Shown one piece after another: positions 62,465 through 64,000 of a stretch of DNA of 64,000 nucleotides (positions are counted from its first letter, which is position 1; every line of letters begins with the position of its first letter). The DNA is taken from NCBI GenBank assembly GCA_023412475.1, contig JAEYNR010000079.1:124001-188000 (forward strand), read 5' to 3'. Origin of the DNA: Fibrobacterota bacterium (GTDB lineage: Bacteria > Fibrobacterota > Chitinivibrionia > Chitinivibrionales > Chitinispirillaceae). The position numbers were made by a program, and so were the translations under genes. The notes below the pieces were generated by a model. That model saw only the letters and a program-made list of their open reading frames with translations, had not been told where the DNA came from and did no database searches.

Positions 62465-63277
62465 ATGCCAGTTACTGTTTCTCATCCGGTATTATCGGTA
62501 GGTTTTAAAAAGTTTGGTCTGGTTCTTTCGGCTCTTGTTGTAGGCAGTATGATGCCGGATTTTGAGTTTTTCATGCGGCTCAGTTCTGGAAGGGTTATCG
62601 GACATACATTTGAAGGAATTTTTCTTTTCTGTATCCCGGTAGGATTAGTGGTGCTGTTTCTATTTCATAAACTGATGAAATTCCCTTTACTATCACTGGT
62701 ACCGCACAGCCATCAGCTAAGGCTTTTTCCGGTTGCACGTCGGTTCAGGTTTTTCCCATTGAAAAATTTCATGAATATTGTTTTTTCGCTTTTTGTGGGA
62801 TCGCTTACTCATCTGATTGCTGATGGCTTTACACATCATGATGGATTTTTTGTAGAGCTTATACCTTTATTGAGCGAACCTGTGGTGGTGCTTTCGCAGG
62901 GGACAATACGGGTTTATTTTCTGCTTCAGTATGCATTTTCCATTGTTGGGGCTTTGTTTCTTTTGTACTGGTATATGAAGTGGTATTATAAGGCAGAGCC
63001 GGAAAAACAGGTGGTTCCACATCGTTTTCACATTAGTCGAAAAGTGGGCATAGCACTATCTATCATAACTTTCGCCCTAAGCACAGGAATTACCTATGGA
63101 GTAATGCTGGCAAAGGGTAGTGGGGGGGTAGAGATGGCTAAATCGATGATTTCGCTTTCGGCAATAGCATCGGTAAGCGGTCTAATGGTTGGGCTGATCG
63201 GTTTTGGCCTTATGTGGCACTTTTTTATTCCCCACAGCAAGAGAACAAAAGTTTTGGAGCCAGAAGGAGATTGTTAA
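62465..63277 (+). CDS. DUF4184-family membrane protein
   Basis: 270 residues. The N-terminus 'MPVTVSHPVLSVGFKKFG' and 'LVVGSMMPDFEFFM' are the DUF4184 signature, with five or so transmembrane helices and 'VGSLTHLIADGFTHHDGFF' containing His and Asp residues that resemble a metal-dependent hydrolase-type site (PF04307-like phosphatase/YdjM group). Function unknown. AAAGGAGG precedes the ATG. Confidence 0.88.
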   Translation: MPVTVSHPVLSVGFKKFGLVLSALVVGSMMPDFEFFMRLSSGRVIGHTFEGIFLFCIPVGLVVLFLFHKLMKFPLLSLVPHSHQLRLFPVARRFRFFPLKNFMNIVFSLFVGSLTHLIADGFTHHDGFFVELIPLLSEPVVVLSQGTIRVYFLLQYAFSIVGALFLLYWYMKWYYKAEPEKQVVPHRFHISRKVGIALSIITFALSTGITYGVMLAKGSGGVEMAKSMISLSAIASVSGLMVGLIGFGLMWHFFIPHSKRTKVLEPEGDC

Positions 63278-63312
63278 GTGAGAAAACAGGCAACCAGAAA
63301 GACTCTCTTGCA

Positions 63313-63462
63313 CAAATTCTAAACCTCAAACCCAAATCCTAAACAAAAAGCACGAAATTCGAATGACCTAATCCGAAACAAGAAGAGGAAATGGGAAAAA
63401 AGAACTCAATTGATAGCTTTTAGCTACGTTGAAAGACTCTTATTCCCTGTTTTGAATTAATT
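63313..63462 (+). repeat. AT-rich dispersed element, copy 5 (long)
   Basis: 'AAATTCTAAACCTC..CCAAATCCTAAAC' (an inverse of the element's TTTAGGATT text) followed by 'AAGCACGAAATTCGAATGACC..AATCCGAAACAAG', 'GAACTCAATTGATAGC' and 'GAAAGACTCTTATTCCCTGTTT'. It matches 43542-43738 and 13037-13292. Confidence 0.6.
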
Positions 63463-63534
63463 TCGACCCACTGAACCCTCCCGGCACATGTTTTGCAGAT
63501 TTTTTCCTCATCAAATACCAAAAGGAGTGTGGTG

Positions 63535-64000
63535 ATGAGTTGCAGAAAGTTTTTGCCGCTTTCTTTTTACCTTTTTCTGTTAAGCGCTATTATTAGCGGG
63601 ATGCTCTTTCTCTGTGGCAGGTCGCCTTCTGAGCCAAACAGGTCCGAATGTGGATCGATTCAAATCAGGGCACTAGTTCGGGAGAGCTTAAGGAAATCAA
63701 ATGCTGCAGCTACAACTTCATTTGAAAATCTGGAATTGGAAATTTATGGCAATGGTAACGATACACTGCGTTTTAGCAGTAAGATAAGCGGCAATCTGAT
63801 GGTAGTAAATGACACTTTCAGTGGAATACCTGCAGGAGTAAACCATGAAGTCAAAATTTATACCACCGATAACAACGGGATCAAAGTTCACATCGATTCT
63901 TTAGATAAAAGAATTGTGAAGATAGAAAAAAATGCAGTCACTGTTATTAACGCCACACTTATTCCTGCTGCGGGGTCAATATATATGCAACTGGCAAATG
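63535..64000 (+). CDS. Exported protein, cut by the right window edge
   Basis: At least 155 codons are open to the edge from ATG 63535, after AAAAGGAG. The signal peptide-like N-terminus has about 20 hydrophobic residues and ends 'GMLFLCGRS' (Cys27), a possible but atypical lipobox. The following part is beta-rich ('LELEIYGNGNDTLRF', 'AGVNHEVKIYTTDNNGIKV', 'INATLIPAAGSIYMQLAN'). Repeated N/T/G turns suggest a surface adhesin or carbohydrate-binding protein, but the family cannot be named from the visible part. Confidence 0.7.
   Translation, partial: MSCRKFLPLSFYLFLLSAIISGMLFLCGRSPSEPNRSECGSIQIRALVRESLRKSNAAATTSFENLELEIYGNGNDTLRFSSKISGNLMVVNDTFSGIPAGVNHEVKIYTTDNNGIKVHIDSLDKRIVKIEKNAVTVINATLIPAAGSIYMQLAN

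Noticed and set aside
1..64000. CRISPR array, toxin-antitoxin pair, intact prophage or restriction system
   Set aside because: No direct-repeat/spacer pattern, no paired small genes of known type, no phage structural genes and no restriction-modification motifs were seen.

Overview
The window reads as a moderately AT-rich chromosomal segment of a Gram-negative, probably anaerobic, plant-polysaccharide-degrading bacterium. I infer a member of the FCB superphylum, most like Fibrobacterota/Chitinispirillia. The reasons are secreted GH74 and PL1 enzymes carrying C-terminal tails that resemble type IX secretion sorting domains, a tiny AURKAIP1/COX24-like ribosomal protein, a large CoA-dehydratase-activase-type gene pair, a 2[4Fe-4S] ferredoxin, outer-membrane and lipoprotein genes, and tRNA genes without encoded CCA. 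There is no rRNA, CRISPR array or intact prophage. The taxonomic placement is inference, not proof.

Region by region. 0-4.5 kb: an edge-truncated unknown gene, an L7/L12-like-fold membrane protein, the 29-residue COX24-like protein, and recD2. 4.6-9.7 kb: tRNA-Arg(CCG), then a STAS-PEGA membrane protein (apparently starting at AUU), an M23 peptidase and a Minf_1886-family gene, then tRNA-Phe and a convergent RNase Z gene. 9.9-16.3 kb: three glycosyltransferase genes (one a GT2 fused to a degenerate radical-SAM-like domain) with murI and a thioredoxin-TPR gene between them. 16.4-20.4 kb: a D-malate/tartrate-type dehydrogenase followed by a graveyard holding an IS21-family remnant, a dispersed repeat, a 21-bp-period tandem array and a MITE-like element with inverted termini and a 9-bp duplication. 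21-30 kb: exported proteins (DUF4412, a lipoprotein plus outer-membrane-protein pair) and the GH74/PL1 polysaccharide-degrading pair. 30-38 kb: GlsB/YeaQ-like protein, the 1118+468 residue ASKHA activase pair, a long gene-poor spacer with a sigma-54-like site, an M42 peptidase and a cupin. 38-44 kb: a pyruvate dehydrogenase-type operon (PNPOx-like, E1 alpha, E1 beta, E2, E3) and a ferredoxin. 44-57 kb: P-type Ca2+-ATPase, PabB-PabC fusion, glycerol-1-phosphate dehydrogenase with a HAD phosphatase, M29 aminopeptidase, NmrA-like and DUF362 proteins, MgtE and small envelope proteins. 58-64 kb: endonuclease IV, a second 21-bp-period array, then the dprA-ftsB-like-DUF502-recO cluster, a DUF4184 membrane protein and an edge-truncated exported protein.

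How the genes relate. Genome maintenance is represented by recD2, nfo, dprA and recO. Envelope and cell wall functions are represented by STAS-PEGA/M23, murI, the FtsB-like protein, PEGA proteins and the glycosyltransferases. Pectin/xyloglucan attack feeds central carbon through the pyruvate dehydrogenase complex. Intergenic space is unusually rich in degenerate repeats: two independent 21-bp-period arrays, a five-copy AT-rich dispersed element, a two-copy ~140-bp element and a MITE. No complete new defence or mobile system is evident. The most unusual single items are the GT2/degenerate radical-SAM fusion, the AUU start of the STAS-PEGA gene, and the paired 21-bp arrays.
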